Below are positions 24,243-35,054 of a stretch of DNA of 64,000 bases, piece after piece. The position numbers were made by a program, and so were the translations under genes. A model generated the notes under the pieces. That model was not told the origin of the DNA. It made no database searches and worked only from the letters and a program-made list of their open reading frames with translations. Numbering within the stretch: position 1 is the stretch's first letter; each line of letters begins with the position of its first letter. Source of the DNA: Siphonodentalium dalli (Eukaryota; Mollusca; Scaphopoda; Gadilida; Siphonodentaliidae); the NCBI GenBank assembly GCA_032622095.1, contig CP136065.1:20882134-20946133 (forward strand), written 5' to 3'.

Positions 24243-26230
24243 TCAAAGAACACTCAAGAAATATATATATATTTTTTTGTAGTACATGAAATCCAAGACG
24301 AATTGTAGAAGGTCATATTTCACCAGCAATGGACTAGCTTCTGCCACAAAGCCCGATAGTTTTCTTTCAAAGAAAAAGTGTTGGTGCAGCTTCAGCACAA
24401 AGATTTCGAGATGTGTCTGGTGGCCCCGTGTGAGATGAATGATGTTTGCAATGAATAGCAGTTTTTGGTGTGAAGTTCCTTCTCGGTTGGAAGAAGTCCC
24501 ATACAACTGAGTGCAACGTTAGTGCTGGTTCTAACGGGGAAAGTTTGGCAGTGCTTTACACAAGAGCGTAACCCTTTTTCCAGTGTTTGAAGAGCTGATG
24601 TGTTTCCCAGTGGAAACTCACCGTCATATAGTTCTCTGGGAAGAACCACATATTTAATCAGTCTTGACATGGTTGTTGGTGTGCACGATTTAAGTGTCTC
24701 TTTGCCAACTAAGGAGAAGTAAGTGCGGCGTAACTTGTCTGATATTGTGTCAGCTCGCATTGTGGCGGTTGAAGATTTTGTCTGCAGGATCCCGAGATGA
24801 GTACATTCCGTGGTCTCCGTTATTATAGTCCCACCAAGGCTCCATGATCTATGACCGGAATAGCGTTGACTAACAGCCCCATTAAATACCACAACTTGAC
24901 CTTTCGAAGGGGAGAACACAAAACGCCATTTTCTGCAATAGTCATGACAGATGTGTAGCATTGCATCAAGTCCCCGTTTCGTCAATGACATGATAGCGAT
25001 ATCATCCGCGGTGGTAGGCGCCGCGCACGGAATTCCAGTCACCTATAGGCCTATTCTAGTGGATGAGAGTTCTTTTAGCAGCTCTATGTAGACCAGATAG
25101 ACAAAAGTAGAGCTGACGGCTCCTTGTCGAGTGCCTTGTCGTATATCCAAAGGTTCAGATATACATCCGTTGAACAGTACTGGCTAATATACTCCGTGTG
25201 CATATCACAAATTAATTTAAGCAGGTTCCCCTTTACTCCCAGCTGATGCAGTTTCCACAGAAGTCCGGAATGACAAACCTTATCGAAGGCTTTTTGTGAG
25301 TCTAAAACACACGTGTATACACGGGAACCAGTCTTTTGCGAAGCTGATTCCTTCTTGCAAGATGAATGAAGTCACGGAACAGATTACACCTTTTCACGGG
25401 AATGTACATCAAAGATAAGATACCGTTGTATAGCTCACACAGGATTTTGAGGAAGGGCTGACTGCAGTAAATGATGTGTTGCACCATGCCACTGAATGAG
25501 AACGCACCTTGTCATTATTCACAAGTTTCCAGAAAGAGGTTTGGTCGTGTGACGCGAAGCGTTCGATGTCATCAAAAACACTCTGTTGTTGTCTCTCTGT
25601 TGTATGTCTATTGCCCGCTATCCTCGACTGAGCACACACATGGAGGTATTGGAGATCTCCAAGAAATTTTGTGAATATAGCTGACCGATCAGTATGACTA
25701 TACGTGGACATGTGAATGAAGGCGAATCACTTAAACGTATATGGAGGTCACTCATGGCTATGACGTAACCAGTATTCTACGAAACATGTAATACAATTAT
25801 CCATATTCATCAAACACTGCTTGTAAAAGTCATCATCGCGCGTGGTGCTTGGCACGTAAGCTTGAATTATTATCAGGTTCACATCTCCGAGTCTGAATTG
25901 TGCTGCAATAGTTCTACTGTCATCTGTTTCTATGCTGGTGCTGGTGCATAGACTAGCCAACTCGCGGCGCATCAAAATAGCTACTCCGTCCCGACGAATG
26001 GACGATGTGCCTGTAGAGGTAGTGATATGTCATCCGGGTTTCGCAACAGAGACATATTGTCCAGACAGTGAATCAAGGAATGGGAGATTTTGCTCGTCCA
26101 ACCAATGTTCAGATATTCCTATGACATCAAACGTGTTCAAGTGCAGTAGTTCAGAGAGGTAAATCGATGCCGTCTTGGCTATACAGTGGCGTTCACAGGA
26201 GCTTAAATTGCATATTTGTGTCAGCCATCA
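24243..26230 (-). pseudogene. Non-LTR retrotransposon (LINE) EN-RT relic
   Basis: Minus-strand fragments in the right order. An APE-type endonuclease piece (25975-25748) includes 'LGDVNLIIIQAYVPSTTRDD'. A linker with 'FWKLVNN' follows (25711-25409). Next is RT sequence at about 25320-25205 reading 'VLDSQKAFDKVCHSGLLWKL'. RT with the active-site context 'TADDIAIM' and 'CRKWRFVFSPSKGQVVVFN' lies at 25042-24392, with a C-terminal tail to about 24243. The frame is broken several times (for example near 25140 and 25050), so it is dead. The clade is not certain. Upstream minus-strand ORFs at 27.8-28.9 kb could be its ORF1. Confidence 0.75.
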
Positions 26231-26261
26231 TGGTGATATTGATTAACAGAACAACAGTTAA

Positions 26262-26800
26262 AGGCACGGGCGGCGTTCGTGGCAGGAATATTTATATTTG
26301 TTCAAATCGTCATCAATAGAAGGAACACCAAAATACATACAGTTCCGCTCATATGCCAAACACAATCAGAGCGTAAATAGAATATTGTCGTCAAGACGTA
26401 CGATTGTGTACGTAAACAAGAACTTGCCCGTGTTACAGCAGCTGTGCTTCTGTTTACACGACACAGCGCAATTCTATTGGTTAATCACACAAAAATGATA
26501 TAAACGCTCTTTATTATTTCCATATCAGGAAAAGAGTAACAAAAAACGCTCTTTATGTTTACCGTATCCGGATCTAAACAAAGGCCAGGAAACGTAACTG
26601 TTTTTCGTTTGTTTACATAACAAAGGGGGGAAATTGACAATACCATACTATTTATGTCATATTTCTGATTGGGATAAGAACAAAGTCTGTCTATATATTA
26701 CTATTCCTTCTATTTATTGCGGTTTTTGACTGAGGTGAATATTTTAACAGCATACCCACCTCCAAGGCCGCCAGTATCTTTAATATTAAAACAGGAGACC
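26262..26800. repeat. Interspersed repeat, copy 1
   Basis: Diverged match to 52315-52790: 'ttaaaggcacg' start, 'atacagtt.cg.tcatat', 'taaacgctcttta' and 'ccatatcagg' in the same order. No ORF shared. It lies between the minus LINE and a plus-strand LINE fragment and might be a LINE 5' region or an independent repeat. Confidence 0.6.
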
Positions 26801-26842
26801 GGTGTGAGTCAGTATTCATATTGAAACCTCTTTAGCCCATAA

Positions 26843-27496
26843 CTCGCCGGAGGCTTGATAGATTTAGGTGGTGAATCTATTTCCCAACGGCGACAATATA
26901 CACCTCGCGGTAAGAATTGCTCAACTCCCAAGAGAAGCAAAGCAAAGCAATTCAATAGAGCAATCAAAGAAAGACTACACGACATATTTATCCAAGAATG
27001 GAGGGGTTCTGTATCATCGTCCAGCAAATACTCATTCTACAGAACAGTAAAAACTGACTTTGGCAAAGAATCATACATCTCATCTAGGAATCAATGCACC
27101 GTCTCACGATTAATGAAATTTAGAACGAGAAATCACAATTTACCAATTGAAACGGGGTCCTGGACAAACACAGAGTATACCGACCGTAAATGCAAGCTAT
27201 GTAACCTGGAAATAGGAGACGAATTCCGCATTATCCTTAAATGTCCAAAATTGAATGATCTTAGGAAGAGACATATCGAACCATACTACTATACTAGGCC
27301 AAACACGATTAAATTAAACGCACTTTTCAACACTAAGAATAGTAGAATATTGGCCCATTTGACTCTTTTTATCCGAAAAGCCCTCAAATTTTGGGGCTTA
27401 ACTATGGGCCAAGCTGAACCACTTCACATCCTACAATATGGACATTCTATATATTCCCAACCCCTCACTGTGGATACACTATTTCTCATGTGGTAA
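26843..27496 (+). pseudogene. LINE ORF2 C-terminal fragment
   Basis: Open frame without ATG (open from 26843, stop at 27496), as expected of a 5'-truncated LINE copy. The protein has the layout typical of LINE C-termini: an 'IQEWRGS' segment, then 'LMKFRTRNHNLPIETGSW', then a zinc-finger-like CKLC…CPKLNDLRKRHIE. Downstream, 27497-27829 is non-coding and ends in a short (atcgt)n tail at about 27813-27828, the sort of simple tail seen at LINE 3' ends. Orientation is opposite to the LINE relics on both sides. Confidence 0.75.
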
Positions 27497-27829
27497 TACT
27501 TTTGTCCCTGATGCCAAAAAAATAAACTTCATTAGAACCACGATATAATCCAACCACCCCACCCCATGATACCCCCACCCCCCCCAAATATTTCTCATAC
27601 GGCTTTACTCTAGATTTCGCCCATCTTGTTAAGAAAAGAAACCTCATTAGAACGACCATAACACCACGCCACAATTTCCATCGAAAGTGCACAGCGACAC
27701 CCAACTCCTCCCCAAACTAGCGCATGCGTCACGTATTTTATGTATTATTATGTTCTATACTGTATAGCTTCAATATCATTACATTCATGACAACATAAGC
27801 TAATAAATAAATCGTATCGTATCGTATCC
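27497..27829 (+). mobile_element. LINE 3' UTR with (ATCGT)n tail
   Basis: Directly follows the ORF2 fragment. Two imperfect copies of 'acttcattagaaccac' / 'cctcattagaacgacc' lie near 27530 and 27640. Ends at the pentamer tail 'atcgtatcgtatcgt'. Confidence 0.6.
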
Positions 27830-28200
27830 ATAGGGAGTGTGAGTTGAGCGGACTGTGTTCCTCGTAATGAGCTAGACATCATCTTGATATAGATTGGATT
27901 CAGTCTCCTATATCTATGAGAAAATCGGCGATTGCATTGGCTGTTGTCGTTGGGCCGATACGTCCGAGAGAAAAGATTACAAGTCTTTCGTTTCCGACGT
28001 TGATTTGGAACACCAACAGAACCTAGCTCATCTTCCGGTTCAGGCAAATCAGAGCGATTATCATGTTGTGTTGCAGGGGAAGGCCCCAAAGAGCGGCCAC
28101 GACCATCACATGCAATTTTACTGTCCTTTGGTTTGATTTCGGGTGACGGAACCACGGACACGCTGTTAATTCTACTGGGCGAATCTGACCTTTGTGTCAT
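27830..28200 (-). pseudogene. Unknown S/P-rich ORF fragment
   Basis: Minus-strand ATG at 28200 opens a polar, Ser/Pro-rich peptide with a basic 'RRKRK' patch. It runs into the 3' tail of the plus-strand LINE, so its natural end has been lost. It lies downstream of the 28873-28317 frame and upstream of the minus LINE relic. It may be part of a LINE ORF1 or of a host gene; no family recognised. Confidence 0.3.
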
Positions 28201-28316
28201 GTTTCGTTTGTCATGAGGAGACTCTAAGTCAGAGTCTCCATTGGTGTTCGATACATGTATTTGTCAAATGAAGGTGTTTTAGCGACATCTTTGGTCTGAG
28301 ATCTAGAGAAGACATG

Positions 28317-28873
28317 TTAAGGTGTCGATGTAAGTTGATTTTGAACATCGCTTCCACGCGAAATGTTTGGTGGTGTCGAGTTTGTGATTATGTGTTGTGG
28401 CCTGCTCGCTGACGGCTCGGCTGTTGAGACTGGGGACGACACATACGAATGGTCGCTTGTAGCCTGATGAAATTGTATGCTTTTAACAAAAGAGATCAAT
28501 CCCTCGACTTTCCCCATCACATTCGCAGCGAAAAGTTCCAAGAATGTGTTCATGCGCTTCTCGACATTAACAAGCTGTTTGTTTGTTGATTTGATCAGAT
28601 CCATACATTTATTGTTCAGCGAGTTCAATCTCAGTTTGAATGAGTCGGATTTCACAAAGGACTTCGATAGCGGGTGCGGCATGCGGAGAGCGAGAGAGAG
28701 ACACACAGAGAGGATTGCATGCAGATTGGGTCCAACAATTGCACTGAGAGAGTTTGCATTAGCTATCGCATGTTGTTGCATTTTTCTGTCCCGCTCTATC
28801 TCCCCTACCAATGCACGGGCGTAGGTGAAAGCATATTTTGACAATTTTGTATACAGTGTTATTGAATTTTTAT
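28317..28873 (-). pseudogene. Unknown helical ORF, possible LINE ORF1 relic
   Basis: The lower part of a long minus-strand frame ends at a TAA at 28317. The peptide is helical with regular hydrophobic spacing ('LNSLNNKCMDLIKSTNKQLV', 'KRMNTFLELFAANVMGKVEG') followed by a Ser/Thr/Pro-rich tail. Sequence above about 28880 is the 3' end of another LINE, so the start is missing. Amphipathic, coiled-coil-like ORFs upstream of EN-RT are typical of LINE ORF1, but no motif proves it. Confidence 0.35.
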
Positions 28874-28910
28874 TAGCTGAATAAATCTGAACGGTAATGA
28901 ACAAGACATG

Positions 28911-28914
<4 letters not shown>

Positions 28915-28947
<33 letters not shown>

Positions 28948-31630
28948 TAATTATTATACTGTAAACATATTTTTTTTGGTTTATATGATTGTTTTGTTTT
29001 ATTTTTAATTAGGTAAAATGATGTATGTACAGATTGATAATTACAATGTGTTCTTGGTGGGCCGCTCCTGGCCTCATGAAGAAACCGCAGAGCTGCAAGC
29101 GGGCCGTACATATGTAGGTATATGTCAGGCCTGAACTCGATGAGAGCTAGGATGACCACTTACGGGTCTGAAGATCCCTTGCACCCAACCCCGAGCTAAG
29201 TGCTGGGTCGGTTTTTATGCCGGGACCCGCTCGGTATGTGTTGTTGGGTGAGTGGAATGTGTTAGACACAAGCGCTAGTTTCTGTAAGGGAATGTTACGA
29301 CATGAGCAGTTAGTTGGTTTAGAGGAGATAATTATTCGATGGCTTATACTACGGTCACCAAAATGGTATCTACACCGCCCGAGGACATTCATCAGCGCCC
29401 AAGGAGCCATCTAGGACGTGAGCCCGCTAGCCTATGTTTTAGTTTTGGTGTTAGTCGGTATAGTGGTGCACATGATACCAATATATCGGTGAATACATTT
29501 GCAGCGCATCGTGCCGATTGTATAGTCGCGTTTTTCGGTCGATGTTTCGGAATGTCCAGTTTTGTTAGTGGTTTAAGGTAGCTTTGCCTTGGTTGATGGG
29601 TAGTTATTTGAGGACTTGCATTACTACAGGAGGGTGTGGCCAATTCACTGTGATATCATGCCGATGATCAGTACGTACCAAAGAGCCCTTTGAAACATAA
29701 TTCACAATTACCTGATGGGGCGCTGAAATGTGCTTTCGATTACTGGAACAAGTTGATCTGAAATGTGCTTTGTGTTAGTCCGCGTAGCCTGATCGACCTC
29801 GCGTAAAAGTAATTAGCGTTTGCTGAGGAGTAAATTCCTCAGAATAAGTTCGGTTGTGAGACTGGAGTTACTAATTCTGGTTAATGTCAGGTCAGCGAGT
29901 TCTATGAGCCTCTGTTTTATGTATGGGATGTCAGCAGCTAAATGGAGGACCCGAATGGGGGTGGGACGTATTTCGGAAAGGGCTATTCTAAGTGCTGTGT
30001 TTTGTGCCAACTGCATTTTGAGTAGGTTGGCTTTATTGCATTTTGAAGTAATTATTGCCCCATATTCCATGACTGGGAGAATGAATATATAATTTGATTA
30101 GGGTGGTTGGGTTGACCCCCCCACCCTGTGCCCCGAAGTCTCGTTAGGAGTGCGGTTATTTGTAAAGCTTTAGTTGAAATGTTCTTTATATGCTTGTTGA
30201 GTGTGAAGTGTTCGTCTAGTGTGAATCCTAATAAAGTTGCTTCTTTGTTTTGTTCTATTGGTTGTTAAATAGTGTAAGTTTTGGCTTTGAGCTGTAAGTT
30301 TGGTTCCCAAATACTACCAATTGTGTTTTATTTGCATTAAGTTTTATTCTCCATTTGGAACACCATTTTTCAAGTTCTGTGAGTTTTTTTTGTAGTCTAA
30401 CTTCAATTAGTTTATTTCCTTTTGCTAGTGTCCATATGCCAATGTCGTCTGCAAATTGTGATGCTTGTACACGGTGTGTAGGATCTATTTGTATATCGTT
30501 TACGTAGATTAAAAAAAGGAGAGGACTTAAGACTGACCCTGGGGGGTACCAGCTTTAAGATTTACTTTTTCGGAGATTTCATCATTTATCTTTACGGCGA
30601 TGTTTCTGTGTGTTAAGAACGATGAGAGAAGTCTGACTATGTTTGTGGTAGTTCTGTGCGTGTTCTGAGTTTGTATCTGAGCCCATTGTGCCATACAGAA
30701 TCGAAAGCTTTTTCAACATCGAGGTATATAGCCTCAGTTTCCCAGCCCCTACTTATTGCCGTTCTAATATCTTCTGTTAATCTATATACGTGTTCTATGC
30801 CCTCTTTCCCACTTCTATAAGCCCGTTGATATTTGTTGACAAAATTAATGCTCTCTAAGTGAGTCTTTATACGGCTGCTAATGATTCTTTCAAAAAGTTT
30901 GCCAGTGCATTTTAATAAGCTGATGGGCCTATAGTTGGTTGGGATTGTATGGTCCTTGCCGGGTTTAGGAATCATTGTCCCGATTACAGTCTTCCATGTT
31001 TTGGGAAAGTAACCCAGTCTCAGGCATTTATTATATAGGTTAGTAAGACGAATAAATAGCTCGTTCGGCGCTTGTTTTATTACGCCGTACGTGATATCGT
31101 CGTCGCCGGGTCCTTTGTTAGGTTTGCCCCGGTTCAGATTTCTTCTCACCTCTCAATCGATTTCGGCCATTAGGAGATCATCGTCACCCGGTTCGACTTT
31201 GTCTTTTAGCAGTGGTGCGAAGAGTTCTGAGTTGTCATCGATATAATCGTTGACATAACGTTTAAAACGTTTGTTAAATATATCGCCTTCATGCGTGATG
31301 TGGATTTTGCGTAGACTCTCTGCGAAGATTTGAGCTTTTTCTTGGTCATTTTCAGATTTTTTGCCATTTTGGACAGTTATCTGATGTTGCGTTACTCCCT
31401 TGGCCCGTTAGCGTTTTGAATGTTTGCCAGAATTTTCTATCCATGTTTTGGTCATTAAGACTGGCTGTTATTGTTTTTCCAGGACTCGTTTTTTTCTTCT
31501 TTGATTTTTTGTTTTACTTGTCTATTGAGATTGTTATACAGTGTTTTATATTCATTGTCATTGAGGTTCTTCGCTGAGAGTCTCCATATTTTCCTTTTGA
31601 ACCTTATAAGATCCAGTGTTTCCCTGGACA
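28915..31630 (-). pseudogene. Jockey/CR1-like LINE relic
   Basis: Minus-strand RT at 31149-30637 has 'KPNKGPGDDDITYGVIKQAP', 'TMIPKPGKDHTIPTNYRPIS' and 'DVEKAFDSVWHNGL', all standard RT blocks. Further blocks follow in shifted frames: around 30550 'GTPQGSVLSP'-like and around 30460 'FADDI'-like. The tail at 30070-29813 includes 'KMQLAQNTALRIAL'. The 3' region runs to a (TA)n tract at about 28918-28942. The frame is disrupted (a shift near 30545 and others), so it is inactive. The 5' end lies near 31.5-31.6 kb; EN is not recognised. Confidence 0.75.
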
Positions 31631-31724
31631 CCCTCCACGTATGAGTTTTTAATTAATCGTCCCGTTATCACTGGGTTTATATATACATCGTCTAAATTGG
31701 ATAGATCATCTCACTCGTGTCTTC

Positions 31725-31846
31725 ATAATTAAGACGGCAGGCGTTCGTCTTGTTTGGGGGTGATAAACCCTACACATACGCGCTCCACGCTCGTGGGTAA
31801 AGTTTATCACTCCCAAAACAGGACCCACGCCGACCGTCTTAATTAT
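31725..31846. repeat. Foldback repeat, 122 bp
   Basis: ATAATTAAGACGG..'gtgataaa' at the left pairs with 'tttatcac'..CCGTCTTAATTAT at the right, with some mismatches. Confidence 0.65.
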
Positions 31847-32313
31847 CAACCCACAGAAAGCACACTATCAGGCCAAGCAAATTAAATGTTTGTTGTAGCT
31901 GGAAGGTGTCCATGCTGTTAACACATATGCACTGGTGTGTTATCTGAGATCTAACATGTGAGTCAGAAATATTGTGTTCATTGGTTTATACATGCACAGC
32001 CAAGTAGGACATATCGCATGATTGAACAGATTTCATGGGGCGGGGGTCGATTGACACATTTTTAATGACGATTTCAATCCAAGATCTCCGGATCACTATT
32101 TAAAATGGCAACTAAATTTGCGTACAAATCTTTATTTGTCTGACAGACTCGAAACTTGTTTAATGGTCATGTTCACATTTTTCGTTAAAATTTTTATTGA
32201 CTTTTAGTTAAATATATCATATATTGTGATATCATTGACAAATTTCTAAATAAAATTACAGGAAATTTTTTAAATTTCGTCTTGTTATTCTTTAGATACT
32301 GTGGTTTAAGACA
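31847..32313. other. No gene recognised
   Basis: AT-rich; nothing supported. Confidence 0.5.
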
Positions 32314-32407
32314 GATATTGCCCTCGCTGTCGGGCATTCGTCCAAACTTACCCCTGCTTCACCTCGGTGAATTATTTTTCCGAATGCCCGACAGCTCGGG
32401 CAATATC
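32314..32407. repeat. Inverted repeat
   Basis: Arms of about 26 bp: GATATTGCCC…GTCGGGCATTCG and CGAATGCCCGAC…GGGCAATATC, separated by about 40 bp. Confidence 0.7.
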
Positions 32408-33250
32408 CTATACTGAATCCTATCGAACGCGAGACTCAGTTCGGAATGTTTCTCCTGGATGGCTTTGATTGATGCAGAGTTAGTTATGGTGGCTGATGAT
32501 GTCTTCAACCGTGGACTGACTCAGACCTGTGGTGTTCTTTATTATCTCTCCCTGTCCGTTGCTCGATGTCTTTACGTCAGACTCCGACGAAGATAACCGT
32601 TTTTCAAAGTCGTTCCTAACTGACAGCAGGTTCTATTTCATTAATGTGAGTTCGGTAAGGACGCTCGAAAGCTGACCCTGAATACACGCAATGTTGCACG
32701 GACATGACTGACCGTCTGCAGATAAAGTGGCAGCCACAGTGGAGTCTGTGCGTTGACTCTGTTTAGCTATAGAGCCCGAGCATCCTCGAATGGACGTCCA
32801 CACAGAAACTGAACGAAGTGGTATATGACCGTTGCCAGTCTAGTCTCTACCGGGACACTGGCACCACGTTTGCGTTGCTTCAGTCTATATCCTTCGAGTT
32901 CAGCAACTTGATGAGACGCTTGGTTGAAACGTCATCCCTTAAGGATATAAGCTTTGTTGACTCATGAACTTTCAGCAATAAAGAAGACATGACACTTTCT
33001 TTAGGAAATATGGAAGTTTGGTTCCACTTATATGGGGCATCTCCTGAGAACTGTTCGAACGGATCGTTTGAAGGGTCCACATCTGGTATACCGTGAATAG
33101 TTACTTGATTGCTGGCGGAATATGATTTCTACGGGCTTTAGCCAGATTAAAAATCCATGGCATGATCTAGGGCGTGGTATGCACGAATTTATACCTCTTA
33201 TAATCCCAGCCGATGGAGGGTTGACAGAGTGACGAATTTCCCAGTAAATA
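32408..33250 (-). other. Unassigned, possible minus-strand coding relic
   Basis: A 66-codon open stretch (33080-32880) reads 'FEQFSGDAPYKWNQTSIFPK', and a further open stretch near 32710-32640 reads 'CNIACIQGQLSSVLTELTLM'. Both look protein-like but belong to no family I recognise and have no clear splice sites. Confidence 0.25.
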
Positions 33251-33258
33251 ATATTATA

Positions 33259-33718
33259 TGTGACCCGCCATATCAAATCCAGTCGTTAGTCGGGATTTTT
33301 TGACCCTGTGCCAATGCATTCTCTTATATATGGGAGTCGACCATAGGTCGCCTCGCATATATAAGAGAATGCATTGGCCTAACAATTTTTTACAATTTTA
33401 ATAATTTGTTCTTGTATTCTTTAACAATTTGATAATTTCACCCATACAGAACCCCAGACAAACATGAGCAGACGACACTCTTCTATATGCTTCTATATAT
33501 GTGTGGGGCTCCCTGCAGGGTAATGGATGTTTTTTATTTTATGTCCTAAAAATTATCAGAAACATTTATTTTAAAAAAATGATAAAAAATTGTTAGGCCA
33601 ATGCATTCTCTTATATATGCGAGGCGACATATGGTCGACTCGCATATATAAGAGAATGCATTGGCACAGGGTAAAAAAAAATCCCGACTTACGACTGGAT
33701 TTGATATGGCGGGTCACA
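33259..33718. mobile_element. Foldback MITE, 460 bp, 7-bp target duplication
   Basis: TGTGACCCGCCATATCAAAT at the left and its complement at the right form ~45-bp terminal arms, flanked by TATTATA on both sides (33252-33258 and 33719-33725). Inside each arm sits a palindromic module ('gccaatgcattctcttatat' … and reverse) identical in type to the one in the piggyBac-like MITE at 13687-14048. Non-coding. Its right end is only about 30 bp from the splice donor of the C-type-lectin exon. Confidence 0.8.
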
Positions 33719-33748
33719 TATTATAGATGCACGGTTCGTAATACTCAC

Positions 33749-33986
33749 CTTCACATATATACTGTTTACCACGTCCGCACCGATCCATGCGGAGTGCATA
33801 ACGGTCAACCACCACGCACTGTTTTGCATATGTTCCGTTGTCATAGAAATTGGGTCCACTGTAGCTCCACTGGAGATTGCTGTCCATCTCCGTGCCATCT
33901 GTCCAGGTAAAGTTCACAGCACCCTCACCATAAGCATAGCCCTTATGCTTTAGACCGATCCAGAAGTAATTGTCCTTTCTATGGGC
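33749..33986 (-). CDS. C-type lectin-like domain exon
   Basis: Minus-strand exon with a textbook acceptor (accttttccccag before 33986) and donor (GAAG|GTGAGT at 33749/33748), 238 bp. It encodes the C-terminal half of a C-type lectin fold. In order these are 'NYFWIGLKHK', WTDG, 'QWSYSGPNFYDNG', CVVVD, then RMDRC and YICE, matching WIGL, the WxDG turn and the conserved cysteine pairs. The usual calcium/sugar residues EPN and WND are replaced (GPN and MDR), so classical calcium-dependent sugar binding is doubtful. The product is probably secreted or membrane-tethered. The upstream intron contains the 12.8-kb retroelement in the opposite orientation. Other exons are not identified, except possibly the PAN-like exon at 15 kb. 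Confidence 0.8.
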
Positions 33987-34643
33987 CTGGGGAAAAGGTA
34001 AACGGTTGCCATTATAAGATGCCCCGGTATTATCCATATCAAATATTCTCGGATAAATACCTCCTAGTACAATGGGACCAAAGCCGGTCTATATCTATAC
34101 ATATACCAAGATATCCATGGACCACTGAGACACCTTTGTATGGGGATATACCTGGGTAAAACCCTGATATACACACAAGTAAATAAGACCTCTGGGGCCG
34201 TATTCACCAAGTGGGTGTATTTTAGAAACCAGGTAGTTCATTTTGGTAGCTGCTGAACGCACACGGTATCTTTTTTATATAGCGTTAACGACACACTGTA
34301 ACAGAACGATGTGCGCCCCTGCCTGATCACGCCCCTGTAAACTATTGCATCAGTTCCAACAATTACGATGCATGAATAACAGGGTGGGATTGTTAGTCGG
34401 ACAGCCGTACTTAGCACGATGACGAGATCACGCGATGCTGATTCTAGCTAGCTCTCAGGAAGGTCCCCAGTCGAACCAGTGCAGAGGTCTAAAAGTTATT
34501 AGTTGTTTTGGTACACTGCACTGGTCATGAGATACGAAAGCTATACTAAAGCTAACTTTAGTGACGAGCCGTTGACAACTAGTTGTCAAGCCTGGCCAGT
34601 AACATCGTCACATGATTTTGAAAAGTAGGTTACCACTTTTACA

Positions 34644-34679
34644 TATAAGCACTGAGGTTTTACCCATCAGTGTTCAGTT
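34644..34679 (+). promoter_or_regulatory. LTR core promoter: TATA plus initiator
   Basis: TATAAG at 34644-34649 stands about 31 bp before the A of TCAGTT (34674-34679), which matches the arthropod-type initiator consensus. Transcription is predicted to start at 34676. The same pair is in the 3' LTR (46860 and 46890). Confidence 0.7.
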
Positions 34680-34788
34680 GACTGAGTCCTCCTATGAGTA
34701 CCGCCCTGGGAAAGACTTACTGATCCAGAAGAGCCTGAGAATGCTAGCATCAGCTGACCTATCTTGAGAAGCGAAATTATGCTCTAGA

Positions 34789-34794
34789 AATAAA
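34789..34794 (+). terminator. LTR poly(A) signal AATAAA
   Basis: AATAAA about 113 bp after the predicted start site, which would set the end of R near 34810. The copy that acts in 3' processing is at 47005-47010. Confidence 0.7.
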
Positions 34795-34904
34795 CAGATC
34801 TACGGTTCCATGAGTTGTCGTCATACCAAAAATAATACACAACGTGAAGTCCGGTCGGAACGTCGTATCTCCAACATACGGGGTTCTGCCACATAGAGAT
34901 CAAC

Positions 34905-34920
34905 TGGTGCCGTGAGCAGG
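34905..34920 (+). other. Primer-binding site, tRNA-His-like
   Basis: TGGTGCCGTGAGCAGG begins 11 nt after the LTR end. TGGTGCCGTGA is complementary to the conserved 3' end of metazoan tRNA-His (…TCACGGCACCA). Compared from memory with insect tRNA-His, 15 of 16 bases fit. The 11-nt spacing from the LTR is larger than the usual 0-8. Confidence 0.6.
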
Positions 34921-34945
34921 ATCAACCACGACGACAATTTCAAGG

Positions 34946-34961
34946 ATGAAGATAGGTGAGT
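34946..34961 (+). promoter_or_regulatory. Leader ATG and 5' splice donor
   Basis: An ATG at 34946 is followed after ten coding bases by a perfect donor, AG|GTGAGT, cut at 34955/34956. In unspliced RNA this ATG meets a stop within eight codons. Splicing to the acceptor at 42716 would place it in frame with env. This is the arrangement known for subgenomic env RNAs of errantiviruses and retroviruses. Confidence 0.75.
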
Positions 34962-35054
34962 ACACCTAAGACCCTAGAATCTGACGTTTTCTAGCCCACC
35001 TTTTCTAAAACACCATGGCTCATAAAAACGAATTTCTGACACCCTGGGTTCTAA

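Larger units (their letters stand above)
34297..34893 (+). repeat. 5' LTR
   Basis: Begins TGTAACAG, ends CTGCCACA (TG…CA). From the TATA/initiator and poly(A) signals: U3 34297-34675, R from 34676 to roughly 34810, U5 to 34893. By eye identical over 597 bp to 46513-47109. Confidence 0.97.

Noticed and set aside
29040-29250. GC-richer stretch considered as an RNA gene (snRNA/5S-like)
   Set aside because: It does not match the internal promoter or core motifs of 5S, tRNA or snRNA that I can recognise, and it is continuous with the 3' region of the minus-strand LINE.
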